64,000 nt of DNA, from positions 7,903-71,902 of the forward strand of contig JBEHWK010000005.1 of NCBI GenBank assembly GCA_040217795.1, given 5' to 3'. The notes under the pieces were generated by a model, which was not told where the DNA came from, did no database searches, and worked only from the letters and a program-made list of their open reading frames with translations. The DNA comes from Clostridium_T sp040217795. Its GTDB lineage: Bacteria > Bacillota > Clostridia > Clostridiales > Clostridiaceae. A program made the translations under genes and the position numbers. Of this stretch, positions 9,191 to 18,424 are shown piece after piece. Every line of letters begins with the position of its first letter. The stretch's first letter is position 1.

Positions 9191-9871
9191 TTGGATTTTG
9201 ATCTGACTCCACTGTGGATTTCTGCAAAAACAGCTTTTACAGCTACTTTTATAACTTTTTTTCTTGGAATTGCAGCAGCCTGGTTTATGACAGTAAAGAA
9301 AGGAAGATTCAGCAGTATTCTGGATGCCATTTTTATAATCCCCATGGTATTGCCTCCTACCGTTTTAGGTTTCTTTCTTCTTATAATATTCGGGAAACAT
9401 GGTCCTGTAGGCAGACTTCTTTATTCCATAGGAATAACCATTATATTTTCCTGGCCGGCTACAGTAATAGCTGCATCAGTGGTAGCTTTTCCCCTGATGT
9501 ATAAAACCGCAAAAGGAGCATTTGAACAAATTGATTCCAACTTGTTAAATGCAGCCAGAACTCTGGGTGTATCAGAAACCAGGATCTTCTGGACAATCTC
9601 AATTCCATTGGCCTGGCCAGGAGTAGCTGCCGGTACGGTACTTTCCTTTACAAGAGCTATAGGAGAGTTTGGGGCTACATTAATGATGGCAGGAAATATC
9701 CCGGGTAAAACCCAAACCATTCCAATAGCAATATTCTTTGCTGTGGAGGGAGGCGACTATAATCAAGCCTTCCTATGGGTTTTAATCATATTCATACTGT
9801 CTCTTACAGTGATTATATTAAGCAATTACTGGACAGCCAGAGGAAACATTAAAGGGTCTAAAGGAGGTTGA
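9191..9871 (+). CDS. modB: Molybdate ABC transporter permease ModB
   Basis: Inner membrane permease, 226 residues, five to six transmembrane segments. It shows MVLPPTVLGFFLLI near residue 55, typical of ModB, and the EAA loop near 115-150 (AARTLGVSETRIFWTISIPLAWPGVAAG) that contacts ModC, then FTRAIGEFGATLMMAGNIPG, a ModB hallmark. It starts with TTG at 9191, supported by GGAGG seven bases upstream. It lies 25 bp after modA. Confidence 0.95.
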   Translation: MDFDLTPLWISAKTAFTATFITFFLGIAAAWFMTVKKGRFSSILDAIFIIPMVLPPTVLGFFLLIIFGKHGPVGRLLYSIGITIIFSWPATVIAASVVAFPLMYKTAKGAFEQIDSNLLNAARTLGVSETRIFWTISIPLAWPGVAAGTVLSFTRAIGEFGATLMMAGNIPGKTQTIPIAIFFAVEGGDYNQAFLWVLIIFILSLTVIILSNYWTARGNIKGSKGG

Positions 9872-9876
9872 GGTCC

Positions 9877-10944
9877 ATGGAACTATTAGTAGATATAAAA
9901 AAGAACCTGCCTGGCTTCACTCTTAATGTACACTTTAAAACAAAAGAAAATACATTGGGGCTTCTCGGAGAGTCCGGCTGTGGAAAAAGCATGACTTTAA
10001 AATGTATAGCAGGTCTTGTTAAACCTGACAGGGGACGAATAGTTCTCAATAACAGAGTTCTTTTTGATTCTGAAAAAGGAATCAGCCTTCCTATCCAGGA
10101 AAGGAAAATTGGTTTTCTTTTCCAAAATTATGCATTATTTCCCCATATGACAGTTGAACAAAATGTTGGTTACGCCCTTAAAGGTTATCCTTCAGCCGAA
10201 AAAGATAAGATAGTAAGCTATTATCTGGAAATGATGGGTATATGCTCGTTGAAAAAGAACTACCCTCACCAATTGTCAGGGGGACAGCAGCAGCGTACAG
10301 CATTAGCAAGAGCCTTAGCCGTAAACCCTGAAGTACTGCTTTTAGACGAACCTTTTTCGGCCTTAGATAATCATCTGAGGAGTGTTATGCTGAAAAATAT
10401 GACTGAAACCCTCTCCAAATATAAGGGCATAACAATATTTGTCACTCATAACATGGAAGAGGCCTATACCTTATGTGAAAATCTTGCAGTAATATCCAAG
10501 GGTTATATTGTTTCTGAAGGGAATAAGGAGGAGCTATTTACAAATCCATCTTCAGTTGCTTCTGCAGTAGTCACCGGGTGCAAAAATATATCAAAAGTCA
10601 ATATACTTTCGAATAATATGATTGAAGCACCTGACTGGAACTGCAAAATTGAAACTTCAAAGGAAATAGATCCTTCAGTTACTCACGCAGGAATAAGAGC
10701 CCACTACATACAGCTTGCCTCTGATGATGGAGAAAACATCTACAACGCCTGGCCATCACATACCAGCGAAACCCCCTTCAGAAGGTTTGTATATCTTTCA
10801 CTAAATAACAAGCCAAAAACATCTACCGATTACAACCTTCTATGGGATATCTCAAAAGAAGAGTGGGATGATTTAAAAGATCTTCCTCTTCCCTGGAAAA
10901 TACAGTTAAAAGAAGACTTTCTTATACTGATAAAGGAGAAATGA
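9877..10944 (+). CDS. modC: Molybdate ABC transporter ATP-binding protein ModC
   Basis: ATPase subunit, 355 residues. Walker A GESGCGKSM, Q-loop FLFQNYALFPHM, signature LSGGQQQRTALARAL, Walker B VLLLDEPFSALD and H-loop FVTHNMEE are present. A C-terminal regulatory part of about 120 residues follows but it does not look like a strong MOP/TOBE domain by eye. ATG at 9877 is preferred, since AGGAGG lies 9 bases before it; a TTG further up is too close to the RBS. Five bp separate it from modB. Confidence 0.93.
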   Translation: MELLVDIKKNLPGFTLNVHFKTKENTLGLLGESGCGKSMTLKCIAGLVKPDRGRIVLNNRVLFDSEKGISLPIQERKIGFLFQNYALFPHMTVEQNVGYALKGYPSAEKDKIVSYYLEMMGICSLKKNYPHQLSGGQQQRTALARALAVNPEVLLLDEPFSALDNHLRSVMLKNMTETLSKYKGITIFVTHNMEEAYTLCENLAVISKGYIVSEGNKEELFTNPSSVASAVVTGCKNISKVNILSNNMIEAPDWNCKIETSKEIDPSVTHAGIRAHYIQLASDDGENIYNAWPSHTSETPFRRFVYLSLNNKPKTSTDYNLLWDISKEEWDDLKDLPLPWKIQLKEDFLILIKEK

Positions 10945-10968
10945 TATAAAATCATTTCTCCTTTATCA
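10933..10968. terminator. Bidirectional terminator between modC and the regulator
   Basis: Stem AAGGAGAAATGAT / ATCATTTCTCCTTT with a TATAAA loop overlaps the modC stop codon. It can serve both convergent genes. Confidence 0.75.
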
Positions 10969-10976
10969 GTTTCCTA

Positions 10977-11957
10977 TTATGTTTCCGCTACTATCTTACC
11001 AAGCTCCGATAAATCATATCCGCCTATACCTTCCAGCTCAGTCCTGAAATCTTCAGATTTGATTATTTCAAGAACAGCCTGAAAACCAGGTTTGCTTAAA
11101 TCTTCTTTTTTCATGACAAGTTCATATTTTTCTTTATGTAACGGAATAAAGTCTATACCCTGAACCTGAAGACCATTTTTTTCATTTCCTAAAGCCACAT
11201 CAGCACTTCCTCTCACTACAGCACTTGCTGCAAGAAGATGTGTAAGACACTCCCTATCATAACCCTTTAAATTGTTTCGATCTATTTTGAGCTTTTTTAA
11301 ATATTCATCAAGAAGTATCCTGGTACCGCTTCCTTTTTCTCTGTTAATGATTGTTATATCATCTCTTTTCAAGTCTTCCCAGCCCGTGATATTTTTAGGA
11401 TTGCCCTTCTTCACATAAAAGCCCTGCATTCTTCCTGCCAGATTGATTATTACGGCAGGAGTTCCCGGAAGCAGTCTTTTTACATATGGAACATTGTATT
11501 CTCCAGTTTCACCATCCCATAGGTGAACAGTTGCAATCTGAATTTTTCCATGATAAAGGGAATATAATCCATCATAACTTCCTATATAAGATCTAAAGGC
11601 TGCAGTACCTTTAGAATGATTCATCAGATGTCTTGATAGTATATCCAGTATTATATCCTGACCGCATATCACAAGTCCACGGTTACCTTGAAGGCCATAA
11701 TCATCGAGAAGTCTGTTGCTTTGCTGTGTAATTTCTGAAGAATCTTCACTACGTGATAAACTTTTTTTCACAGTTACGCTTTTATTGCTTTTAGTTCTGT
11801 TCTTATATTCTTCAACATCACTTAAATCTACCCTTACTTTCTTTCCTACCCTGTAAGAATTAAGTTCTCCACGTTTTATAATTTCATATACGGTATTTTT
11901 TGAAATCTTTAATATCTCAGCAACCTCTAAAGGTGTCAATGCAGTATTTTCAACCAT
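10977..11957 (-). CDS. HTH regulator with molybdate-binding-protein-like domain
   Basis: Regulator of about 326 residues. The N-terminus has a helix-turn-helix of the excisionase/MerR type (LTPLEVAEILKISKNTVYE, then YRVGKKVRVDLSDVEEYKN). From about 95 on there is a PBP-like domain similar to ModA-type binding proteins (GLVICGQDIILDILSRHL, INREKGSGTRILLDEYL, ADVALGNEKNGLQV). This fusion is known in anaerobes, where it is thought to sense molybdate or tungstate and control mod genes; its position facing modABC supports that. ATG at 11957 has GGAGG five bases upstream. Confidence 0.82.
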   Translation of the reverse strand: MVENTALTPLEVAEILKISKNTVYEIIKRGELNSYRVGKKVRVDLSDVEEYKNRTKSNKSVTVKKSLSRSEDSSEITQQSNRLLDDYGLQGNRGLVICGQDIILDILSRHLMNHSKGTAAFRSYIGSYDGLYSLYHGKIQIATVHLWDGETGEYNVPYVKRLLPGTPAVIINLAGRMQGFYVKKGNPKNITGWEDLKRDDITIINREKGSGTRILLDEYLKKLKIDRNNLKGYDRECLTHLLAASAVVRGSADVALGNEKNGLQVQGIDFIPLHKEKYELVMKKEDLSKPGFQAVLEIIKSEDFRTELEGIGGYDLSELGKIVAET

Positions 11958-12029
11958 TTTATCCTCCATGATTTTCACTCAATCGTATTGTTTTATTCAA
12001 TTATATCACAAAACAACATGTATATAAAA

Positions 12030-12060
12030 AAAATAAGCAAATCCTTTCGGATTTGCTTTT
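12030..12060 (-). terminator. Terminator of the amino acid ABC operon
   Basis: GCAAATCCGAAAGGATTTGC followed by TTATTTTTTTT on the minus strand, 16 bp after the last permease stop. Confidence 0.8.
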
Positions 12061-12075
12061 CAACATAAATATTCA

Positions 12076-12723
12076 TTAACCTTGAACTGCAAGTTTTTGT
12101 TGTTGAAATCTGAATAATACAGATAAAATGTAGTTGATCATAAAGTAAACAGCCGCTAAAGTTCCAAAAAGAGTAAACACTTGAACTGTAGATCCATAAC
12201 TGCCCATCAATATCATTCCCTTACCTGTCATTTCTTCTATTCCTACCGCCCAAAGGAAAGAAGTATCTTTTATTACAGTTATAAATTGAGATGCTATTGC
12301 AGGTATCATATTTTTAAATGCCTGAGGAAGTATTATGTAGAATAATACTTGAAAATAATTAAATCCTTGAGAATATCCTGCTTCCCACTGTCCTTTTTTA
12401 ACAGAATTCAATCCTCCTCTGACAACTTCCCCTATGATGGCAGAAGTAAATATAGTAAGGGCCAGTATTCCTGCACTTGCCGGCCTCATATTTGAAATAA
12501 ACCTTGTAACTAAAATCCAAAGCAATAATGGAGTATTTCTTACAACTTCAATGTAAAACCCGGCTGCTTTACCCAAAAATGCCACTGAAGCACCTCTTAA
12601 TATTCCCAACACAGTACCAATAACAGTACTTAAGAATATTGTTACTACCGAAATATATAACGTTAGCTTCAGCCCTTGAAGCAGGAAGCCTATATTTTGA
12701 GGAGTAAATAGTTCCTTTATCAT
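12076..12723 (-). CDS. Polar amino acid ABC transporter permease (second)
   Basis: Permease of 215 residues of the HisMQ/GlnP type with about five transmembrane segments. The family block VVRNTPLLLWILVTRF is near residue 60 and the EAA loop, GQWEAGYSQGFNYFQVLFYIILPQAFKNMIP, near 130-160. Its start overlaps the preceding permease by four bases (ATGA), showing translational coupling. It should form a heterodimer with the first permease. Confidence 0.9.
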   Translation of the reverse strand: MIKELFTPQNIGFLLQGLKLTLYISVVTIFLSTVIGTVLGILRGASVAFLGKAAGFYIEVVRNTPLLLWILVTRFISNMRPASAGILALTIFTSAIIGEVVRGGLNSVKKGQWEAGYSQGFNYFQVLFYIILPQAFKNMIPAIASQFITVIKDTSFLWAVGIEEMTGKGMILMGSYGSTVQVFTLFGTLAAVYFMINYILSVLFRFQQQKLAVQG

Positions 12724-13427
12724 GCCGCCTTCTCCTCCTTACTTAAATAATTATTCTCTTTCTTTTCCATTTTCCCTACTAATGCTGCAAGAGGATAGCA
12801 AAGTGCTAAATATAACAATCCAGTAACCACATATGCTGGTCCATAATACAGGTTATTGCTTGACCATGAGTCAGTCTGATACATTAAATCCCCTCCTGCT
12901 ATTATAGCAAGTACGGAAGTGTTTTTAATAAGATTAACAGCCTGGTTTGTTAATGGAGGTAATATAACCTTTCTTGCCTGAGGCAATATGATATATCTCA
13001 TGGCTTCCCAATAAGAAAAACCTTGTGATAATGCTGCTTCCATTTGCCCCTTAGGGATAGCATTTATCCCTGATCTGATAACCTCACATACATATGCACC
13101 ATGATAAAAACCAACCCCCAGCACTCCAATCATTACCACAGGCATAACAACACCTAAATACGGTAATCCGTTATAAAGGAAAAATATTTGTATTACAAGA
13201 GGCGTATTTTGAATCACTTCAACATATATTCTGCTTATCACTTCCAAAACCTTAACTTTTGAAGTTGAAAAGGTTCCAAAAACTGTACCTAAAATAAGAG
13301 CTAACGCCAATGATAGAACTGCAACTTCCAAAGTCGTTAAAAAACCCTGTGCAAATACTGTCCAGTCACTAAATAAGGCTTGCCATTTAAATAAAGCAAA
13401 TGGTCCATTCATTATTGTATTCCCCAT
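12720..13427 (-). CDS. Polar amino acid ABC transporter permease (first)
   Basis: Permease of 235 residues. YVEVIQNTPLVIQIFFLYNG and GQMEAALSQGFSYWEAMRYIILPQARKVILPP are the conserved HisMQ-type blocks. It overlaps the binding-protein gene by 16 bp and the second permease by four, so the four genes form one operon. Closest in style to glutamate/aspartate importers (GluC, PEB1 systems), though the substrate is inferred from sequence style only. Confidence 0.9.
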   Translation of the reverse strand: MGNTIMNGPFALFKWQALFSDWTVFAQGFLTTLEVAVLSLALALILGTVFGTFSTSKVKVLEVISRIYVEVIQNTPLVIQIFFLYNGLPYLGVVMPVVMIGVLGVGFYHGAYVCEVIRSGINAIPKGQMEAALSQGFSYWEAMRYIILPQARKVILPPLTNQAVNLIKNTSVLAIIAGGDLMYQTDSWSSNNLYYGPAYVVTGLLYLALCYPLAALVGKMEKKENNYLSKEEKAA

Positions 13428-14203
13428 TTCTTGATTAAGTTATCTAACTCACCTGACTGTTTCATTTCTACTATAGTTTCATTAATAACCTTAGCAAGCT
13501 CTGTATTGTCTTTCTTTGAAGCAATTCCATATTCCTGTGGACTGAAACGGTCTGGCAGTATTTGAGTGCTGTCATCTACATATCCCTGTAAAATAGCTGA
13601 ATCTACTGAGAAACAATCAACTCTTCCTGAATCTAATGCAGCTTTTATCTCAGGATAACTTCCAAACTCCATAAATTGAACCTTAAGTCCTTGTTTATCA
13701 GCTTCTTCCTGAAGTGCCTTTTTACTTGTAGAGCTTTGTGCAACTCCGATTTTCTTACCATTCAGATCGCTGAAACTTTTATATCCTGCAGCTTTCTTAA
13801 CAAGCAAGCCTACACCGTCTTTGAAATATGCATCTGAGAAATTATAACTTTTCTTTCTCTCTTCAGTTATTGTAAAAGTTGCCGCTACCATATCTATTTC
13901 TCCGCTGTCCAAAAGAGGTCCTCTTGTTTTAGCTGTAACAGCCTGTAAATCAACTTTACTTTCATCTCCCAATATTTTCTTAGCTACTTTTTTTGCTACA
14001 TCAATTTCAAAACCTTCAATAACACCTGTTTGAGGATTCTTATATCCAAACTTAGGCACATCAACCTTAACTCCAACCTTCAAAGTTCCCCTGTCTTTTA
14101 TTTTTTGTATATCAGGTGCTGAACCAGTAGCCTTCGTTCCTGATGTACATCCTGAAAACAATAATGATGCTGCTAATACTAATATTCCTGCTGCTTTTTT
14201 CAT
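13412..14203 (-). CDS. Amino acid ABC transporter substrate-binding lipoprotein
   Basis: Binding protein of 263 residues with a lipoprotein signal peptide ending LLFSGC (Cys19). The mature part has GTLKVGVKVDVPKFGYKNPQ, GFEIDVAKKVAKKIL, DMVAATFTITEERKKSYNFSDAYF and IGVAQSSTSKKALQEEA, the SBP_bac_3 fold of Glu/Asp/Gln importers. The TFTITxxRKKxYNFSxxYF pattern is close to PEB1a-like proteins, so glutamate or aspartate is the likely ligand. Confidence 0.9.
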   Translation of the reverse strand: MKKAAGILVLAASLLFSGCTSGTKATGSAPDIQKIKDRGTLKVGVKVDVPKFGYKNPQTGVIEGFEIDVAKKVAKKILGDESKVDLQAVTAKTRGPLLDSGEIDMVAATFTITEERKKSYNFSDAYFKDGVGLLVKKAAGYKSFSDLNGKKIGVAQSSTSKKALQEEADKQGLKVQFMEFGSYPEIKAALDSGRVDCFSVDSAILQGYVDDSTQILPDRFSPQEYGIASKKDNTELAKVINETIVEMKQSGELDNLIKKWGIQ

Positions 14204-14233
14204 ATGAAATTCCCCCTTTTATAATAAATAAAT

Positions 14234-14959
14234 TTATCTTATTATTTTACTTAAAAATGATTTAGTTCTTTCATGTGTCGGATTTTTAAAGAAGTGTTCA
14301 GGATTTCCTTCTTCAATTATCTCTCCGCCATCCATAAAAATAACTCTGTCTGCAACTTGTCTTGCAAAGCCCATCTCATGTGTAACCACAACCATTGTTA
14401 TTTTTTCATGAGAAAGCTTTACCATTACATCTAAAACTTCCTGAATCATTTCAGGATCTAATGCTGATGTAGGTTCATCAAATAAAATGATTTTAGGATG
14501 CATATTTAAGGCTCTTGCTATTGCAACCCTTTGTTGCTGTCCCCCTGACAGTTGGCTTGGATATGAATTGGCCTTATCCTTCAACCCTACCATTTCCAAA
14601 TACTTCATTCCTGTTCTTTCAGACTCTTCTTTAGACACCTTTTGGATTTTTACCGGTGCTAAAGTCAGGTTTTCCAATACTGTTTTATGAGGATACAAGT
14701 TAAATTGCTGAAACACCATTGTTGTTGATTGTCTTACCTTATTAATTGGAGCTTTAGGCGCTGTAAGTTCTACTCCATCAACAATTATCTTTCCTGAAGT
14801 TGGCTGTTCAAGATAATTCATATGCCTGATCAACGTACTCTTTCCGGATCCGCTTGGTCCAATTATAACTAGTTTTTCTCCTGTTTTCACTGATAAATCA
14901 ATATTTTTGAGAACATGAACTTTTCCAAAATGCTTATTAAGTTTATTAATTTTAATCAA
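14234..14959 (-). CDS. Amino acid ABC transporter ATP-binding protein
   Basis: ATPase of the GlnQ/GluA type, about 241 residues. Walker A GPSGSGKSTLIRH, Q-loop VFQQFNLYPHKTVLENL, signature LSGGQQQRVAIARAL, Walker B IILFDEPTSALDPEM, H-loop VVTHEMGFA. TTG at 14959 is taken as the start because GGAGGG lies seven bases before it and homology begins at IKINKLNKHFGK; the longer frame adds a hydrophobic stretch with no family counterpart. First gene of a four-gene importer operon. Confidence 0.92.
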   Translation of the reverse strand: MIKINKLNKHFGKVHVLKNIDLSVKTGEKLVIIGPSGSGKSTLIRHMNYLEQPTSGKIIVDGVELTAPKAPINKVRQSTTMVFQQFNLYPHKTVLENLTLAPVKIQKVSKEESERTGMKYLEMVGLKDKANSYPSQLSGGQQQRVAIARALNMHPKIILFDEPTSALDPEMIQEVLDVMVKLSHEKITMVVVTHEMGFARQVADRVIFMDGGEIIEEGNPEHFFKNPTHERTKSFLSKIIR

Positions 14960-15007
14960 AATTATCCCTCCGATGTATAAAAATGTAATACAAAAAAATA
15001 AAAAAAT

Positions 15008-15043
15008 CATAGAATAACTATAAATTATAGTAGTAATTCTATG
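15008..15043. promoter_or_regulatory. Nested inverted repeats upstream of amino acid importer
   Basis: CATAGAAT at 15008-15015 pairs with ATTCTATG at 15036-15043, and inside it ACTATAA at 15017-15023 pairs with TTATAGT at 15025-15031. The nested dyads lie about 50-85 bp upstream of the TTG start and may be a repressor operator. The rest of 15044-15295 is AT-rich and carries a further imperfect hairpin at about 15223-15271 (GGAGAA...TTCTCC) after pdxT. Confidence 0.4.
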
Positions 15044-15295
15044 ACCCCATTGCCAAAAATTTAAATATTTTTTAAAAAACTATATTCATATCTTACCATC
15101 ATGTTAAATATATGTCAATAATATTTGCATTTTATTAATAATCTTAATTATTTCATGCAAAATCTTCATTAATTTTAACAAATGGACTAAAAGCAAATGT
15201 TTACAGCAACTTTTGTTAACAATGGAGAAAATCGCTCACTGCCAATTATTCAGTTCGCGATTCTCCTTTTCAAACTATATAAACATTTTTTCCTA

Positions 15296-15862
15296 TTAAT
15301 TGCACATATCCAAAAAATATTTATGAAACTCCAAATTATCAGAGAGTTCAGGATGGAATGATGTAACAAGCATGTTGTTTTCCCTTGCTGCAACAATATT
15401 CCCATCAACCTTGTGAAGTATCTCCACATTTTCGCCTATACTTATAATATATGGTGCACGTATAAACACCAATGGAATAGGATTCTCAGATACCTTTTCA
15501 ATATGCTCTTCAACTAAAAAACTGTCTGCCTGAGTTCCATATGCATTTCTTCTCACAACTATGTCCATTAATCCCAGATGAGAATTTTCCCCATTATCTA
15601 TAGTCTTAGCAAGAAGTATCATTCCTGCACATGTTCCCCATACAGGAATCCCGGATTCTATAAGTTTTTTCAAAGGCTCCATTAAACCGGTATCTCTTAG
15701 GAGCTTACCTATTGTTGTGCTTTCACCTCCAGGAAGTATTATCCCCTGAAGGCCTTCCAAATCTTCAGCTTTTTTCACTTCTACAGCCTCTGCTCCCAAT
15801 TCCCTCAAATGGTTTAAATGTTCCTGTACTCCCCCCTGAAGAGACAGAACTCCTATTTTCAT
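15296..15862 (-). CDS. pdxT: Pyridoxal 5'-phosphate synthase glutaminase subunit PdxT
   Basis: Glutamine amidotransferase, 188 residues, that supplies ammonia to PdxS for vitamin B6 synthesis. It begins MKIGVLSLQGGVQEHL. It has LPGGESTTIGKLL, the nucleophile Cys in VWGTCAGMILLA, and the His-Glu pair in TSFHPELSD. The start at 15862 has GAGG upstream and follows pdxS by one base, so synthesis is coupled. Confidence 0.96.
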   Translation of the reverse strand: MKIGVLSLQGGVQEHLNHLRELGAEAVEVKKAEDLEGLQGIILPGGESTTIGKLLRDTGLMEPLKKLIESGIPVWGTCAGMILLAKTIDNGENSHLGLMDIVVRRNAYGTQADSFLVEEHIEKVSENPIPLVFIRAPYIISIGENVEILHKVDGNIVAARENNMLVTSFHPELSDNLEFHKYFLDMCN

Positions 15863-15863
15863 A

Positions 15864-16733
15864 TTACCAGCCTCTTTCAGCATATTTCTGCTCTAACTCT
15901 CTTACTTCAAGTCCTGACATAGCTTCCCCTATATCCTGAGAAACATCAGCAATTATCTTTGCATCATTGTAATATGTAGTTGCAAGAACTATAGCTTTTG
16001 CTCTTTTTTCCGGATCTGAAGATTTGAATATTCCTGATCCAACGAAAACTCCTTCTGATCCAAGCTGCATCATTAACGCCGCATCAGCAGGAGTAGCTAT
16101 ACCGCCGGCTGCAAAGTTAACTACAGGAAGCTTTCCTTCCTTCCAGACATATTTAACAAGATCAAATGGAGCTGCCAATTCCTTAGCGATTGTCATCAGT
16201 TCCATCTCTGTAGAACCTTGTATTTTTTTTATCTGTTCTGTCATTTTTCTCATATGTCTTACTGCCTCAACTACATTTCCAGTACCTGCTTCCCCTTTTG
16301 TTCTTATCATGGCAGCGCCTTCTCCGATTCTTCTTAATGCTTCCCCAAGGTTTGTAGCTCCGCATACAAAAGGAACTTTAAAATCCCACTTATTTATGTG
16401 ATAAGCTTCATCTGCCGGTGTTAAAACTTCACTTTCGTCGATGAAGTCAATATTAAGACTTTCAAGTACCTGTGCTTCTACAAAGTGACCTATTCTCACT
16501 TTTGCCATAACAGGAATAGAAACTGCAGCCTGAATTTCCTTTATCATCTTAGGATCTGACATACGAGCTATGCCGCCTTGTTTTCTTATATCAGAAGGTA
16601 CTCTCTCAAGTGCCATTACTGCACATGCTCCAGCTCTTTCAGCAATTTCTGCCTCTCTTGGATTTGTAACATCCATTATTACTCCGCCCTTTAGCATTTG
16701 TGCAAGATTTTTGTTTAAAGTATATTTTTCCAT
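15864..16733 (-). CDS. pdxS: Pyridoxal 5'-phosphate synthase lyase subunit PdxS
   Basis: PLP synthase subunit, 289 residues, making PLP from ribose-5-phosphate, glyceraldehyde-3-phosphate and ammonia. Features are LAQMLKGGVIMDVTNP, catalytic lysines in PVMAKVRIGHF and VCGATNLGEALRRI, MIRTKGEAGTGNVVEA and the phosphate site FAAGGIATPADAALMMQLG. Length is normal. GGGGGCAATTGAA precedes the ATG. pdxT follows directly. Confidence 0.97.
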   Translation of the reverse strand: MEKYTLNKNLAQMLKGGVIMDVTNPREAEIAERAGACAVMALERVPSDIRKQGGIARMSDPKMIKEIQAAVSIPVMAKVRIGHFVEAQVLESLNIDFIDESEVLTPADEAYHINKWDFKVPFVCGATNLGEALRRIGEGAAMIRTKGEAGTGNVVEAVRHMRKMTEQIKKIQGSTEMELMTIAKELAAPFDLVKYVWKEGKLPVVNFAAGGIATPADAALMMQLGSEGVFVGSGIFKSSDPEKRAKAIVLATTYYNDAKIIADVSQDIGEAMSGLEVRELEQKYAERGW

Positions 16734-16835
16734 TTCAATTGCCCCCTGTTTATTTATTTAGTTTATTAACCTAAGAGGTATTATAGTACAATCATCTTTT
16801 CAAGCAAAATGTATCGATACATTTTGTTTCATTGA

Positions 16836-16864
16836 AAAAGCACCCGAAAACTCCGGGCGCTGCT
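16836..16864 (-). terminator. Terminator after aldo/keto reductase
   Basis: GCGCCCGGAGTTTTCGGGTGC followed by TTTTT on the minus strand, a few bases after the reductase stop. Confidence 0.75.
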
Positions 16865-16869
16865 ATTTG

Positions 16870-17781
16870 CTATGGTAACTTATTTCCTGCAGAGCGATAT
16901 ATTTCATACCATTCTTCCCTTGACAATGATACAGTTGATGCAGTGCAGATATCTTTTAATCTATCTTTATTAGTTGTTCCTATAATAGGCTGCATCCTGG
17001 CAGGGTGTCTTAAAATCCAAGCAATTGCTATGGCTGAAGTCGATACATTTTTCTCCTCAGAAATTCTGTCCAGGACCTTATTTAATTCAGGGAACTTTTT
17101 ATTATTCAAAAATATGCCTTCAAAAAATCCATGTTGAAATGGAGACCAAGCCTGAATGGTAATATTGTTTAAACGGCAGTACTCAAGTATGCTTCCGTCA
17201 CGGTCTAACCCCCCCGGGAATTGAGTGTTTACATTTAATCCGGAATCAATCATCCCTGTATTTGTAATGCTTAGCTGCAGCTGATTAGCCAGGATTTTGT
17301 AATATGTGTATTTTTGAAGCAATTCTACCTGCATGGAATTAAAATTGCTCACACCAAAATTTCTTACTTTTCCGCTTTTATACAATTTATCAAAGGTACT
17401 TGCAACTACCTCCGGCTCCATAAGAGTATCTGGTCTGTGCAGCAACAGTAAATCTATATAGTCCGTTTTAAGTCTCTTTAAACTTGCATCAACAGAAGAT
17501 ATAATATGTTCTGCTGAAAAATCATATAACCCCTCTCTTATACCGCACTTCGTCTGAATTTTAATTTTATCTCTCAAGGAAGGAGTTAATGCCTCTCCAA
17601 AAATTTCCTCACAGCTTCCTTTACCATATATATCTGCATGATCAAATAAATCTATTCCATATTCCATTGCTGTTTCTATGAGTTCCCTGACCTCATCAAC
17701 AGATATCTGACTTATCCTCATGCATCCCAATATCAATTCTGAAGTTTCCAGTTGACTTTTTCCTATACTTATTTTTTTCAT
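16870..17781 (-). CDS. Aldo/keto reductase
   Basis: NADPH-dependent aldo/keto reductase, 303 residues, similar in style to YdhF. The catalytic set is visible: Asp in GIDLFDHADIYG, Tyr in the same DIYG, Lys in IKIQTKCGI, and His in DYIDLLLLHRPD. GVSNF marks the substrate loop, and the C-terminal IAWILRHPARMQPIIGTTNKDRL is the cofactor loop. RBS GGAGGG. Substrate not predictable. Confidence 0.9.
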   Translation of the reverse strand: MKKISIGKSQLETSELILGCMRISQISVDEVRELIETAMEYGIDLFDHADIYGKGSCEEIFGEALTPSLRDKIKIQTKCGIREGLYDFSAEHIISSVDASLKRLKTDYIDLLLLHRPDTLMEPEVVASTFDKLYKSGKVRNFGVSNFNSMQVELLQKYTYYKILANQLQLSITNTGMIDSGLNVNTQFPGGLDRDGSILEYCRLNNITIQAWSPFQHGFFEGIFLNNKKFPELNKVLDRISEEKNVSTSAIAIAWILRHPARMQPIIGTTNKDRLKDICTASTVSLSREEWYEIYRSAGNKLP

Positions 17782-17881
17782 CTTTATCCCTCCAACGTTC
17801 TTTAATTTAGCATCTTAATGTGAACTTTTTATGAATTTTATTGTAAATAGTTTCCTAAAAACTCCAAAAATTTTTCAGGGA

Positions 17882-18424
17882 TTATTCTCTGAAAGTTTGC
17901 CTTTTTATGAAGTTATTAAATGCTTCTTCAACTCTGCCGAATAATTCTTTAAACCAGTAAGTGTATATTTCCGGATGATTTGTAATACTTTCCTCAATCT
18001 CGCTGATATGCATCCACCTATAATCATCAACTTCATATTTGTCCGGGAACACTTCTCCATCATACACCCCAAAAAACACATGATCATATTCATGTTCAAA
18101 AAGATCCTCTCCAAGTTCAGCTTTATAAATAAAGCTGAATACTTCATTAAGTTCACAGGTAACCCCCATCTCTTCCTTAAGTCTTCTGTATATTGCGTCC
18201 TGAAGATTTTCTCCATGCCGTGGATGGCTGCAGCAGGTATTAGTCCAAAGTCCCGGAGAATGATATTTTTTTTCACTTCTCTTTTGCAGCAATAATTGAT
18301 TATGACAATTAAATACCAGTATGGAAAAAGCTCTATGCAGCACGCCTTTATGATGAGCTTCCATTTTCTCCACGAAACCGGTTTCTTCATCCAGGTCATT
18401 GATGGTTATTATATACTCCTCCAT
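17882..18424 (-). CDS. idi: Isopentenyl-diphosphate delta-isomerase, type 1
   Basis: Type 1 IPP isomerase, 180 residues, Nudix-like fold, interconverting IPP and DMAPP. The active-site Cys is in LWTNTCCSHPRHGE, the Nudix-like helix is AIYRRLKEEMGV and the second catalytic region is DLFEHEYDHVFFGVYDG with metal-binding Glu residues. RBS AGGTGATAAGGA. It stands alone with no other isoprenoid gene nearby; most clostridia make both isomers by the MEP route, so this enzyme adjusts the ratio. Confidence 0.92.
   Translation of the reverse strand: MEEYIITINDLDEETGFVEKMEAHHKGVLHRAFSILVFNCHNQLLLQKRSEKKYHSPGLWTNTCCSHPRHGENLQDAIYRRLKEEMGVTCELNEVFSFIYKAELGEDLFEHEYDHVFFGVYDGEVFPDKYEVDDYRWMHISEIEESITNHPEIYTYWFKELFGRVEEAFNNFIKRQTFRE

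Noticed and set aside
17905..18399. Second 164-residue frame inside idi
   Set aside because: It is an out-of-frame shadow of idi, which carries all IPP isomerase motifs.
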